Positions 12,372 to 55,905 of a stretch of 64,000 nucleotides of DNA are shown here, one piece after another. A program made the translations under genes and the position numbers. Under the pieces are notes generated by a model. The model saw only the letters and a program-made list of their open reading frames with translations. It ran no database searches and was not told the DNA's origin. The stretch is taken from assembly GCA_030159075.1 (NCBI GenBank), contig BROG01000445.1, forward strand, positions 335,001 through 399,000, written 5' to 3'. Source of the stretch: Atrina japonica (Eukaryota; Mollusca; Bivalvia; Pterioida; Pinnidae). Numbering within the stretch: position 1 is the first letter of the stretch; each line of letters starts with the position of its first letter.

Positions 12372-13263
12372 TGTTTTCGTTTTTCACCATACTTTCCGCA
12401 ATTTTCAACTTTCACAGTTTTTCAGTTCCTTTTGGAAACTTGTAACACTTATGTCCAAGGCGTTTTACCTTCGCTTCAACACATTCTAGTTTCTCTAGCG
12501 ACATTTCTGTGACTTTAACATCTAGTGAATGACTTCAGAATTTCATTCATCATCGATGGCTGGCTGTCTCAGAATTGCTTTCAGTAATAACAGTATTTGT
12601 TGGATTCGGTGTTGACGTGACTGGCGCACCATACAAAACACTATTTGTTTCGTTAAGAAATACTACTCACGGCTGTACATGTAGAATCACTTGTCCGAAC
12701 CTCCCCATAGTTCAAATGAAAAAGCACTTTGATGAACAAATCCATGAACAAACGTTGTATATTAGTAACAAAAGATCCGTTCTTTCCAAATAAAATTTTC
12801 GTAAAAAGCAGGAGCTCCAAAAACACGTCTACTCTCTTTGAAATCTACTCACATCTATCTAGATTCGAGGTTTTACCTACCAAAACAATACAAAATATTA
12901 AAGATATGAAACGACATTAAAATCTAACAGAATCTTTGCGTAGTTGACCTGTCCGTCATACTGGTCCGCAGTAACGTTGGAAAGGTCTATGTATTTATAG
13001 ATGTTAACTTTTTTTTTGGAAGACTCTTGCCTCGCACCAGTTCGAACCTTGGTCGATACTAAACTGGTCATATGAGGATTATATAATGATACACAAAATA
13101 TTGTGGTCTTTTCCCAAAATATTGTGACCGAGATTTTCCCTCCACAATTAAAACCTAAACGCTGAGTAAAAATCCATAGGCTGATTCTGTGGGAAAGTTT
13201 ACTTATAGGAGGCCAATTGTTTTTTTTTCTGGGTACGTTGTAACTGGAGTGCCTGTATTGTCA

Positions 13264-13341
13264 TTAACCCTTTCTATCCTACAAGTCCATTTAAAAATAG
13301 GAAAACCATGCCACTCAAATATCCACGGGTGAAAGGGTTAA
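13264..13341. mobile_element. 78-base TTAA-flanked miniature element
   Basis: Begins TTAACCCTTTCTATCCTAC and ends GGGTGAAAGGGTTAA. Only the ends are conserved with the copy at 24773-24861. CCCTTT ends beside TTAA are typical of piggyBac-like elements. Confidence 0.65.
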
Positions 13342-13699
13342 AGCTAGAGCATGTGTGAGTTTGCGCTAATGAGAAAAAACCGGAAATATTTGACCATGTT
13401 TAGCACAAGTATTTCACGCATCATTTCATCGTTATTTATTGGCATGAAATGATTAGACTCGGTATGGTATTGCTAGGTGCTGAGGTCAAAATTTCATTTT
13501 TCACATAAAACTATGTTTTATTCATCAGTTATTCATATTTGATGCCCAAATACTGGAAAACAAAAGATAAAGACATTAATATATTGATTTATTCCCCGGC
13601 AATGAGAAACACGCAAGTTAATTTAAAGGAGATGTTAGCTGCTTTTATTTTTCAAAAAATGTTCTTTCCTTTTTCAATACTTAGATCGATATACAATAA

Positions 13700-14045
13700 C
13701 AAATATTTTAAACATAATACCAAAGTTTTAATGCCCAAGACGATCGTTTCTGTCAATAAGACTTCATCAGGTGAGCTCCAATCTTAAATAGATTTTCTAA
13801 AGAGAAAGTGGTATAAGGCAAGGCCAAATAATAAATTTAAACGTATAATCAAAATCCGTCTAGGAGTAACCACTGTAAAAGATGGCTATCCTTGCTTTAG
13901 AATAATTTAGAAATTTAAATGTGCTATCAGTGCCAAATCAGCTGGTACCGAAATATATGTATACCCTCGGGGATTCAAACGGTCCACCAGCAATGGCAAC
14001 GACCTAGTGGTTATAAATATTATAAACATAATACTAAAGTTATAG
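13700..14045 (-). repeat. family-D dispersed repeat, one full unit
   Basis: Begins and ends with the same motif (ATAATACCAAAGTTTTA and ATAATACTAAAGTTATA), about 310 bases apart. The inside holds GACGATCGTTTCTGTCAATAAG and GGTCCACCAGCAATGGCAAC. Not recognised as a named family and has no ORF. Confidence 0.65.
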
Positions 14046-14227
14046 CAAATAAAAACAAATGCAAATAGGCATACAAATTCTTAAATTCCTATATATCTTG
14101 TGAAAATCGCTTGAGAAACCTAGTTTGGCAACTATTCACTTGCAATTGATTAACTCAAATTTATTATTTGTATATATATATATATATCTATATATAATAA
14201 TAACAATTATTATTATTATAATTATTA

Positions 14228-14278
<51 letters not shown>

Positions 14279-14398
14279 CTGAAACCATCAGGATGTTTGA
14301 AATTCCTAACAAATTTGGAAGACAACAAGACATCAGACTTATTTATATTCAAACTGAAAACAATTTGTTTTGTTCACGGTGCTTATATATGCAACTAA

Positions 14399-14401
<3 letters not shown>

Positions 14402-14489
<88 letters not shown>
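14402..14489. repeat. (AT)n microsatellite
   Basis: About 88 bases of pure AT dinucleotide. An ATT/TAT trinucleotide array lies just before it at 14205-14276. Both sit within the last kilobase before the cyclase start codon. Confidence 0.95.
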
Positions 14490-14490
<1 letters not shown>

Positions 14491-15058
14491 CTTTGCAGCT
14501 GTTGTAAATATTAGTAAATGAAAAACTACAATCAGAGCCTAGAGCAACACAGCATGGGCTTAGCGGGAATAATCCATACATACACATTGCTTAAGTACGG
14601 TTTTCTCCACTGTCTCTCCTGGTGTCAAGTTCAGTCAAATAATGATAATATATATTCATATAATAATAATTACGTGAAATTATCACGGATCTGTTGTTCT
14701 CCTAGAAATGTTATTTGATACACGACAGGCGTGGTGTTAGTGTGAACAACATAACAGATATAATTACAAGAAATTAGAAGAGGTGTTTTTAACAATACAG
14801 AGGTGATTCTCGGACTTACGACATTTGTTTGGAAACGTTTCATATTATTCGTGCGTTTCCAATTTTTGTCTAGTGTTTCTGTCAATATAATAGACACTGG
14901 AACAATTTTACATCAGCCTCACAGTTTGGTCAGTCTCTTGACAAAAGAATCAATTTCTCTGTCAATATCATATTTTGCTGTGTGACATGAATGCCGACAC
15001 TTTATTCTTTATTTTACAATATAGTCAGTACTGATTTTGCGTCGTTTCTAGATAGATG

Positions 15059-15067
15059 TATATAATA
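15059..15067 (+). promoter_or_regulatory. possible TATA-like element of the cyclase gene
   Basis: TATATAATA lies 106 bases before the start codon. In such AT-rich DNA a match of this kind is expected by chance, and an upstream non-coding exon cannot be excluded. Confidence 0.2.
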
Positions 15068-15172
15068 CGCATGCTATTTAGAGGATTGATAATTAAGTCC
15101 TAGCTTCATGGTACATGCCCTGAAGTCTACACGTGCGACATATGCGAGTAAGATACCGATGATAGAACAAAT

Positions 15173-46244
<31,072 letters not shown>

Positions 46245-46969
46245 CAACATTTTAATACGAAAATATGATTACAGAAGCAAAAGATAAAGAAAAACTATAA
46301 TTTCACGACTGACTTTGTAGTGACGTGGTTGTCGCCCTTTGAATATTTTATTTATTTATTTATTGTCTGTGATCCGCAATCATGTGTGAATTGACTTATA
46401 ATTATAACAGGTAATCGTGCAAATACACAGAAATATCTATTAACCTTTCAATATTCTGAAAAATCATGTTTCAACAAATGTTTGAATCGCAAAAATTGTA
46501 TAGAAACAATTAGAATGTGATCACTAAACAGTATAGCTCTGTTTAACATCCAACATAGGCATCTTGTCAGATCCATTAATCAGGGTTGTCTCCCGTAAGA
46601 TATGTACGACAACATCCCTTATTTCTTTATATTTTGACAAGGGATTTAGGAGCAGTTATTGTCATTTTCACTTGCCATGACAAGTATTAAGCATTGTGAA
46701 AAAAGTTTCAGCGGGAAGAGGGAGAGAGAGAGAGGGGGGGAGAGAGAGAGAGAGAGAGGGGGGGTAGAGGTAGAGGTAAACGTCACCATATCAGCGGGAT
46801 TAAAACACCGATTTCACTCTGGTGGGACGTATCAGTAACGACCGATTGTTACATCTACAAATGTATAAGGATACAAAATTCGTGTTAAAATTGAAAACAT
46901 TTTGTGGGAATGCATGACATGTATTATGTTTTCCCTACATTTTTCTCAAGACATGTGTACCGAAATAAA
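46245..46969 (+). other. probable 3' untranslated region of the cyclase gene
   Basis: The first good AATAAA after the stop lies at 46964-46969. Between are three overlapping ATTTA pentamers at 46350-46362, which would form an AU-rich destabilising element in the mRNA, and a GA-rich microsatellite (46714-46760). The end of the transcript is inferred only from the hexamer. Confidence 0.35.
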
Positions 46970-47079
46970 GATTATGACCAAATCAAAGCCAATATTGCAG
47001 AGTCTCCTCTCTCTGTACTCCCATATAGTATTGTATACACATGCCAAAAAGAAATTGCAATCCGATTATATATTCACTT

Positions 47080-47150
47080 TTACCAGATTTGTATCTATGT
47101 CCTGGACATTCTATTGATTTATACTTTGGTATCTGAGATTTTTTATATTT
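47080..47150 (+). repeat. short Penelope-type 3' tail end
   Basis: Forward 70-base copy, TTTTACCAGATTTGTATC to TTGGTATCTGAGATTTT. Decayed relatives lie at 48955-49015 (reverse) and 62458-62552 (forward). Confidence 0.65.
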
Positions 47151-47960
47151 TAAATCATCCATTGTACGAATTACAGAAATCATTTGGGTTTTTAAGTATA
47201 TGGGTGGCCTCCTCGCACATAATACATAGCTCATCACATTATCATGTTGTAATGCTGTTGTTATCAGACTTTTATTTTCAACCCTGCTAAAAACTCAAAT
47301 ATAAAACGCATTATTTAGTCATTCATGATATCTTGGTGTTAAACTTGATATGTTCCACCATCATTTATAAACATATATTTTCACATCCTTAAACTTTTGA
47401 CGATATGATGTCAACTAGATATCCTAACAACAACCACTGACTCTGCTGTCTAAATGGACGCTATAAAGATTAAGGAGTACTACGGTGACTGAAAACGGTT
47501 TCAAAATGGCTCCACCAAAAAGATGTTTGGATTGATAGTATTGTCTATTGCTTAAGAAAAGGGTGTTGCCTTGCCATGTCATTTGTAGTAATTTTGGTAC
47601 TTTTCTATAAGAGGTTTTGGAATATTTATGCACTGTCTTGCCCAAGTGCACTCTGTGTTACATACATCATTCTAGACACATATAAATAGCGAGAAATAAT
47701 GACAGATAAAGTTAATATGTTCAACAAGTTACTGACTCATCAGCACGAATCGCACTCCAGTCACCCGAATAGAAATATCGTGTAATTGGATGGGTCTTGG
47801 GACAAGCGAATCAATGTCCATTGTAAGTGCTCTGATTCGGTATATGTTTATGGGATTTAACATGTATGACAACAGAATATGTGTTTAGCTACGTGTTTCA
47901 AATGTACATACGAATTACATTTCCTTTCTCTAAGGTATTTTGTGTATTCTGTATCTATGT

Positions 47961-48002
<42 letters not shown>

Positions 48003-48321
48003 TACAGGGAAATTTTCGGCCCCTTTTTATTCTCCTTAGTTCTTTATGCTCAGAAAGTAGGCTCAGACATGTATGAATTATCTTTTTTATTTTCGCCCCT
48101 TTCGCACTCATCATCGGTGGGTGAATTCAACACGGTTAATTTGTCTATTTCAATAATTGCATATAATATATTTAATTTTAAACAAGACACAGAATTGTTT
48201 TAAATAAACTTTAATGTAATAATTCAGAAAGTAGACATGCACGAGTATTGATTGTTAAATAAAAAGAAATAAAGTCATATTGTAAATTTGAATTGTAACG
48301 AATTTAAAACGGGGCGAAACC

Positions 48322-48436
<115 letters not shown>

Positions 48437-49609
48437 GTATCCAAGAAACATCTGCCCACAATTGGATGGAGACATTTATCCAGGACCACAGCGTGTTGAT
48501 GCTACAACAGTATTATTGTTCTTATTTTTCATTTTATGCGAATTAGTCGCCGTCTGGACGCGGTATCTAGAAGTGAAATTACAAAACATATTTGAATAAA
48601 CATACAATTTATCATTTTGATATAAAGTATTAATCCCGGACAGTGTTTTTCATTCTCTAAATAGCAGCAACACGTTTGGATGAATTACTTCAGGTTCAGC
48701 TGAAGAATGTCTACCTTTGTATTATTTGATAACCGCATATCTTCCTAAACCGTCCATTTCTGATCAAAAGTAAAGGTAATCTTTACTGATATTTTATGTA
48801 TATGTTAATGTTATGTATTTTATAATAAAATATCAGAAATTTTTGTTTTCTTATTTATATAAATTATATGGAAGTGACCGTGTATTCCAAACGTGACCAT
48901 ATAGTTAAACTCAACTTGCCATAAAGTCCGTCAAACAATATACAAACACTATGGATGGTGAGTACACACATTTTGGAAATCCAGAGGTGAGGCCAGGTGC
49001 AATGCAGGAGTTAACATTTCCAATCGTGAATCTGGAATTCAGAATTGTTATTGTGGTAAAATATTTGGGACTAGTTGCTTAAAACTTAATTGGGCTCAAA
49101 GTGAGCTAATCCTGCAATCTGATTGGTCCAAAAAAGGTCCAGTTAAGAATATTTTCAGTTTTAATAAAATTCTCAAATTTTGAGCAAGTGAACTTGGTAA
49201 AAATGGTATAGTCGATTCAAAAACTACCATTGATAAACTTGTACAACATTTTAGATTGTTAAACATTTCAAATTAGAAAGACACCAAGGGGAACACCGTA
49301 AAATAAAGTAAGGCTACACTTGTATAGATCTACCAAGGTAAAGTGGCACATCCTGGTTCAGGCAAAAGCCATAACAGTACGGTATGCTTTCCAAAAATAG
49401 GTTATACAGGTTTCCTTGCATGGACTCCATGCGATACTGAATCTCTAATACTTTTGTGACAAGTTGCTTGTCACCCCTGTTATGATTTGATTTAGACTCG
49501 TTGTGTTTGTAAACATGTGCCAATTTACCTTGGTAGACCTGTACAACTGATGTAGTTGTATTTTGAAGTTAATTTACGGTCGTTTTCAACATTTGGTTTG
49601 GCCTATTTT

Positions 49610-49985
49610 TGCAACATTATAACTTTGGTATCACATTTATAATATTTACAACCACTGGGACGTCGTCACTGCTGGTGGACCGTCTGTGTACCTCGGGTAT
49701 ACATAAACCCGGTACCTCGTATTTCGGAACATGTTGTTGATTTTATACCAAAGTTATATTTTGTATGGATAGCACCGTTCAAATTCTGAATTTGCAAAAT
49801 GCAAAAAAAAAACAACACTTTTCTTTTACAACCGTTACTTGTAGATGGACTGGGTAGTAGGTTTATGTTTTATGATTTAGGTTTATTATTTAGCCAAGTA
49901 TAATACCATATTCCTTTTAGCAATTCTTCTTCTATTTTAAATTCGTATTCAACCTACGAAGTCTTATTGACAGAAAATATATCCA
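49610..49985 (+). repeat. family-D dispersed repeat, one full unit
   Basis: Begins CATTATAACTTTGGTATC and includes GCTGGTGGACCGTCTGTG, ending CTTATTGACAGAAAATA. Other partial units lie at 6385-6560 (+), 31610-31850 (-), 37755-37930 (-) and 45975-46140 (+). Confidence 0.65.
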
Positions 49986-49987
49986 GA

Positions 49988-51246
49988 AATAAAATTGAAG
50001 AAGTACCAATCGATAATCAAAACTCAAGTCCATTATAAAACGACGAATTAGATGTGTAAATGGTCTCAACATGAAGAACAATTTCGAATCCCATAAAAGA
50101 TAAGACCAGGTGTCCGGAAGGAGTCAGCGTCTTCTGCTGGCATGCCACACCCGTCGCAAATGTTCCATGGAAACCTTTCTAGTCAAATTCGGGAAAAAGG
50201 TCAAGTTTGGTGATAAGGTCAAGTTCGGTGAAAAGCACAATTGGTGAAAGGGAGTCACTGTCTGTGGCCGTTATCCAGAATACTATCTAATATTTCTGAG
50301 AGGGGGACTTCATAATGTTTAACAAGACCATAAAACTTCTTAAACGACGACTCCAAGCGTTCTTAAACGACGACTCCAAGCGTTCAACAACGTAACCTTG
50401 TGTACGTAGTTTATTGGCTAGTCGTTTTGCTCTCAGAATAAAACATTCATAAGAAGAGCATGCCCTGGCATAACGTATAAGTTGTGAAATGAAAACGCTA
50501 TAGGCAGAAGATGGAATATTACTACTTAGAAACGGGAAGTTTGTGATATGGAAATTGAAATCGTCTCGTTTGTCATAGAGGGATGTGTAAAGTTGACCGT
50601 CTTTTCCAATCGACAGGAGAAAATCTAGGTAAGAAGCATATGTGTTGCTCTCTGTCGTCTCATTGATCTCTAGCTCAACAGGATACATCTGGCCGAGGTA
50701 ATTCTGAAATTCTGAATTATTTATGGACAGAACATCGTCGATATAGCTGTAAGTAAAATTGAACCGAGATGCTTACTGTTTGTTTCCTTTGGAGAGCAGA
50801 GACTGTATAAATTCCGCTTCATATGAATACAAAAAGATGTCAGCCAAGAGAGGTGCACAATTGGTACCCATTGGAATGCCGACAATCTGCTGGAAAACTT
50901 TTCCCGCAAAAACCATGAAGATGTTGTCCACTGGAAGCCCCAGCATCCCGACAACCGGAATCAGAGCGCCCCTTCACAAAATAAGGTTCCGCATGACCTA
51001 ATACTAAATATCCATATCTGCGATTTCCACCTCCGCACACAAAAGAGCCCTGCACAACAGATGCTAATCCGTCCTTGAGCCGGAACTGCCGTGCAAAGGG
51101 TCGAAAAACCAAAAGACTCGATGCCTGCAATACGTCTGAAGCCTGGATATTTTAAATGTTCCAACAATTCTCCCGAATTCTTTAGGATCCACATCCGACT
51201 GACTCCGCTTCCTGAGTAGGCCGTTGTTTTGGCCTTTGTTTTGCAA
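49988..51246 (-). pseudogene. Penelope-like element, decayed copy 2
   Basis: Minus-strand RT fragment. MWILKNSGELLEHLKYPGF near 51194-51140, then a decayed motif A (SFGFSTLCTAVP, aspartate changed to glycine), VGIPMGTNCAPLLADIF near 50880, YIDDVLSINNSEF near 50735, and the C-terminal part 50688-50287 (LDFLLSIGKDGQLYTSLYDK). It ends in a 3' untranslated region that differs from the tail after copy 1 but matches copy 3. A 23-base unit is duplicated in tandem at 50337-50382. Frameshifts and the lost aspartate make it inactive. Confidence 0.85.
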
Positions 51247-51582
51247 AACTAGACTACGGTGTTATGTTTTTAATATTTGCTTATCGGGAACAATCTAAGA
51301 CTACAATAAAATGTTAAAGCTGACGTCTTCAGATGCAAGTCAAAGTACATTCTATAAAATGGTTTCGAATCATTAAAATAATTCCAGTATATTTTTTTCC
51401 GACAACAAACTTATATCAAGTTCTGTTTCAGCAGAGACTGGCTCTCATATAAAGTCGTATACAAACACATTGAATAAGATTTACAATAAGAAGGTTACAT
51501 TTTACAACAATACTCACCAGAAGGTAACAGTAAAATGTATGGAACTCCAGTGACCACTCACCGTTTTACGTGCCGTTCTGTC

Positions 51583-51880
51583 GGTTAAGGTGGTTTAGTG
51601 GTAGAGCGTTCGACTCGCAAGAGGATGGTCCTGGCTTCGATCCCCGGGTCTTACCAAAGGCTTTTGATTATAATAGTGACTCTTTCTTCGCTAAACGCTC
51701 GGCATACGAAGTAAAACTCGGGTTAAACTTTAAACTGGCTTTTGACACACAAAAGAACCCTCACTGCATTATCGTTGGTCCATAGCACGGATAAAACTTT
51801 GTGGTACTTTGTCTAACGCTGGTGGCATCTCCATATAAGTAGAAAAAAATGCGAGGTGTTAAACAACAAACAAACAAACA
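51583..51880 (+). repeat. SINE-C, third tRNA-headed family
   Basis: Head AAGGTGGTTTAGTGGTAGAG with box B GCTTCGATCCCC (about 51632-51645), a body containing AAAGAACCCTCACTGC as in SINE-A, and the tail GGCATCTCCATATAAGTAG then GAGGTGTTAAACAACAAAC. Only one copy is seen here. Confidence 0.65.
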
Positions 51881-53680
51881 TGTCGTCCTGGGGTAAATGA
51901 AGGTTCATACATTGTTGGAGTATTCTGACTAAATTATAGTCACAAACGATATAATGAGTAATTGATAATTTTGTAAATATATTGTTGTTTAATAGGAAAT
52001 TTTTATAAACTCTGTAGGTCAAATAAGCCTTTGAGACTTATCTTATTCCTAAAACACCACGCAATTTACATTTCTGTAATTCTGGCGGTATACAATTCAA
52101 TTACATCATATTTTATTGTTCAAATGAATGGTTTGGTTATTCGAACAATCTTCTCCATGTAAACCAAAAAGGAATGTTAACTAGAGTGTATGCTTATATC
52201 TAGATAATTCTTGTCAACAATATGTGTATCAATTACTTGTATTTAACAAGGCTATATAAATTCCCGTTAATCATTTCAGTATGCATTATGTTAGATTGGC
52301 TCTATACATTTACATTTTTTTATATCTTCTCATATCACCAAATGCATTTTCTATGTAGGTATGCAATATACGGACGCATATGGCTTGTACAAAAATATCT
52401 TGATGCAATACTTCTGTACGATAGAATGCATACCAATGTACCTTCATTCTAGGACAGTTTTCGAATAATCGCCGTAATGCAACCGATTTTATCGTACATT
52501 TCATTGTTTGTGGCAAAGATCAAGAGACAGAAAATAGAAAGTGGGACAGGTGTTGTATGTGAACAATGTGTCTTGTCAAATTAACGTTCTAATTTCCTGT
52601 TATCAGTAAAAACTATGTTACGCCAAATTCCAAATACAAGTTGACATTCACCGTATCAAATTACAGATATTCTCTGCCTACTGTAAACAATACACCTTGT
52701 ATTTGGTGTTGGATTGAAGCTTTCCTGAATGACATGGGCTTGTGTAGATTGTTTGCATAGTATAGTATTCTTGTGTAGAATCACTGATAGAAGATCCTCG
52801 TTTTGACCGACAGGATGTCAGTTGTAGTAAATAGTATTATTGTTGTTAGCAGTTGTGCAGCTTTAATGTTTTGCATAATGCCTGCATGATATTGTATTCC
52901 AGTGTTGCACGAAAAGTATCAAATTAAAGACTGGCTGAATGACATGGTTTGACTATCAGCTTGATAGTACACGCTATCGTAAAGAACATTTAAATGTTAG
53001 ATTGTGCTGTAGCGTTAAAGCGATATAAGCTGTCGTCGGTGAAAATTTTTACATGCCCATTTTATGTGATATTCTATCTCATATACATCTGGTGGTTAGA
53101 ATAACAAATGCATGTGTAAAATTGCAACAATCTTGCCAAACGTAACCCGTAATATCAGTTATTTTTTTGTCCGCCATATTTTGACCATTGCAAATTAACT
53201 TACGGTAAATTTTTACGAAGATTACCGAGAGACCAATAAACACGTGCTATTTGAAGTTAATATACATTCTATTCTTATTACCCTTTGCGTTTATTTTCGT
53301 ACATCATCATTTCATACCTAAATATTCGTTTCAGAAATTGTCCACGTGCCGGGTATATATCGGGTGATCTTGACCCATTTTTATCTCGTCCCATCGCATT
53401 CTCGGCTTTATCATTCTTGACACATATGATCATGAACTGCTTAACTCCACCGGGCACTCCATTCTAATAAAACAAATAACTTCGAAAAGAAGATCTTTTA
53501 CATCGTTTTACGTTTTTGACAATGCATTTGAACACACATTTTATCATATTCTCGACTTTATGTCAGAGACAAATCATTGTGACAGCTTATATCGCTTTAA
53601 ATGAACGGTATGGAATTGTGTTATTGATTGACTGACGGGTATGGCTTGAATTTTATTTTGATTTTGAGTATTTTATTTTC

Positions 53681-53881
53681 GCCACACTCAACAATTTTTC
53701 AGTTATATGGTGGCGGCCAGTTTTATTGATGGAGGAGAGAGCCCGGTTATCTGGGGAAGAGACCATCGGTCTTCCGCAAGTAAACCAGCAAACTGTCTCA
53801 CAAACATCAGCTTTGGTTCCAGAAGTGAGGGACTTCATAGTTAAAAGCGTGACGCTATTACCTCTCGGCCACGGAGGCCAA
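53681..53881 (-). repeat. SINE-B, near full length
   Basis: Reverse copy from GGCCTCCGTGGCCGAGAGGT to the tail TTGTTGAGTGTGGC. A second reverse copy with only the tail half lies at 54049-54172. Confidence 0.75.
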
Positions 53882-54782
53882 GGAATGTATGATGTTGTAG
53901 TGCTGATCGCTGAAATGATACAAATGTGGTGCAGAACGTTGAAATAGTGTTCTGTTCCGTTGTATAATTAATGTCTTTCAATTACCCAGTTGGGTGATAG
54001 AAAGGAATGATGTCGTATTGTAGATTTTTGGAATGGGTTTTGTTTTATTTTGTTGGTGTTTTACGCCACATACAACAGTTTTCAGTTATAAGATGACGGC
54101 CAGTTTTTAATAGTGGAGGAGACAACCGGAATACAATATACCCGGAAAGAGACCACCGGCCTTCCGCTTTAAAATGGTACAAAATATCAGAACAGTTGAA
54201 TTGTGTTGTTATCTAGTGAAAATTGAATGTTATAAAATTATGGAGTTCACGGACTGAGAGAATATTAAAATGTAGATTATTGGGGTACAATGTGATACAG
54301 ATGTAATGTTGACCGTCTAAAGGGTGCTGAAGTGTAGAGTTTGTGATGGTACAACATGTAATGTAGAGCAGTTGGGCGGTGTTTTGTTCTGGTGTAGAAA
54401 GAATGTGTGATTTTGAGATGTGTCCAGGTGAAGAGAATGTCTTAGTAGAATCTGTTTTATTTTTTTTTGTTTTTTGCGTTTTATTGTTAAATTACACCCC
54501 AGCATTCTAGAGGTCACCTGCGTTAAGTGAAGTGTCACAAAGTTTGGCTATTGCAATGGATTGACCCCAAAGCGATGGTGATTCTTCTAATTGTAACGCC
54601 TATCGTGACATATGTGTGTGCGTGTGTGCGCGCGTGTGTGTGTGAATTATTTGTAGTACTTTGTAAAAATGTTATATTTAGTGTTGACGTATTTTACGGA
54701 TGGTTTGTATACCGTCTTTCGGTTTATTGTTGGGAGTATCTTTTGTTGGTGGTTTATATATTAATGTTGTTGTTTGATTTGG

Positions 54783-55058
54783 TTGGTTGTATTGTTGTTT
54801 AACGTCCCACTCAAGAATCTTTCACTCATATGCAGACGTCACTAATGCCGATGGAGAGCTTCAAAGTTTGGCCTATGCTTGACAGTTACGGCCATTTAGC
54901 AGCGAGGATTCTTTAACGAGCCGACACCTACTGTGACATGGGACCTTGGTTTTAACTGTCTCATCCGAAGGACAGGAAACCAACCTGTCGCCGGCGGACT
55001 CGAACTCAAGACCTAACGATCAAGAGTCGAGCGTACTACCGACTGAGCCAAGCCGGCA
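54783..55058 (-). repeat. SINE-A, full length
   Basis: Reverse copy from head GGCTTGGCTCAGTCGGTAGT (55056-55037) to tail GAGTGGGACGTTAAACAAC, with moderate divergence. Confidence 0.8.
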
Positions 55059-55747
55059 TTTGTTGATGTTGATAGTCTGTCCGGTTAGTGGTTTATCTTC
55101 CTATCTCAGAGAATTTTTACTTTCGTATTTGTCATTATTGTAATCAAATTAGAAATAGAACTGCATACATTCTCGTAGCAGAATGCCATAACTCTGTTTT
55201 TGTATACAATGTTTATATATCATGCATGTTCTTATAATGAAAATGAATTATGTACTTTTACAATGCATAAATATTTTCGAATGTCTATTTTTATTTCCAC
55301 TTAAAACGAAATCATACATCAGTAACGCCTTTTTGAAGTGATTTATCTGCATTTACATACATATATTTGCAAATTAACCTAAATTCGGAATTATTGACCC
55401 ATATATTCCACATATATCATAAATCTTTTAAATCTTGTTTTTGTTTTAACGAGGTCTATTTAAATATTATTACTCCCACGTGTAATTCATTTTAGTTGTT
55501 CTTTCGAAATGTTAACTATTTAATTTGAATCTTTTCAAGTGTGTACTTTGACATTTGATAAAATGACGCTGGAATTTTAATTTAGAATATATAAATGGTG
55601 TATGTGAATGAATGGTATGTGTTACAATGACCGTATTTTACAATGATAAAATTGAACAATTACCATGTTTGTGCACGTGTGTCCGAACTTAACTCTAAAT
55701 AGTGTAAGTACTTGAGGTTATTACATATACTAAATAGTTTAAAGCCG

Positions 55748-55749
<2 letters not shown>

Positions 55750-55829
<80 letters not shown>

Positions 55830-55905
55830 CGATGCATGTGTGCGTCTGTGTGTGTGTCCTCGCATGCGCATCCGTATGTGTGTGTGTCCGTGTGTGTGTG
55901 TGTGA
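55750..55905. repeat. (AT)n then TG-rich microsatellite
   Basis: AT to 55826, then a spacer and interrupted TG/CG repeats to about 55905. A related TG/CG run is at 54608-54645. Confidence 0.95.

Larger units (their letters stand above)
9500..12500 (-). mobile_element. decayed non-LTR retrotransposon (CR1/L2-like LINE)
   Basis: Minus strand, in order. ORF1 at about 12490-11812: a coiled coil, then FDRVHRMFGASTPRLIVAKF and NEQFPPEVNEQRKELIRVMK. Endonuclease at about 11680-10865: YDIIFLSECWIKNEYDVDL, YVPHENNVYYN and EWSDHAAIV. Reverse transcriptase at 10503-9550: DEVSKALSNANCNKAPGADT, GLMQGEGLSPFLFSLYIND and a decayed YADDTVL. There are many frameshifts and stops. The clade is inferred from the general look of these motifs. 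Neither end was located. Confidence 0.8.
12501..15172. other. intergenic region upstream of the cyclase gene
   Basis: Holds a TTAA miniature element, a family-D unit, a MITE fragment and ATT and AT microsatellites. 14520-15172 is mostly unique sequence and would contain the promoter. No other gene seen. Confidence 0.6.

Noticed and set aside
14125..14587. Ile/Tyr-repeat ORFs
   Set aside because: Artefacts of AT and ATT microsatellites. The same holds for ORFs at 21175, 24121, 47857-48203, 48275-48599, 55739 and 61496-61775.
46902..47290. 128-residue ORF downstream of the cyclase gene
   Set aside because: Half of it is the translated Penelope-type tail (47080-47150), and the rest shows no domain.
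51583..51655. tRNA gene
   Set aside because: Followed by a SINE body and the common tail, so it is read as a SINE.
53285..53467. 60-residue ORF
   Set aside because: Short, no domain, no upstream support; chance ORF.
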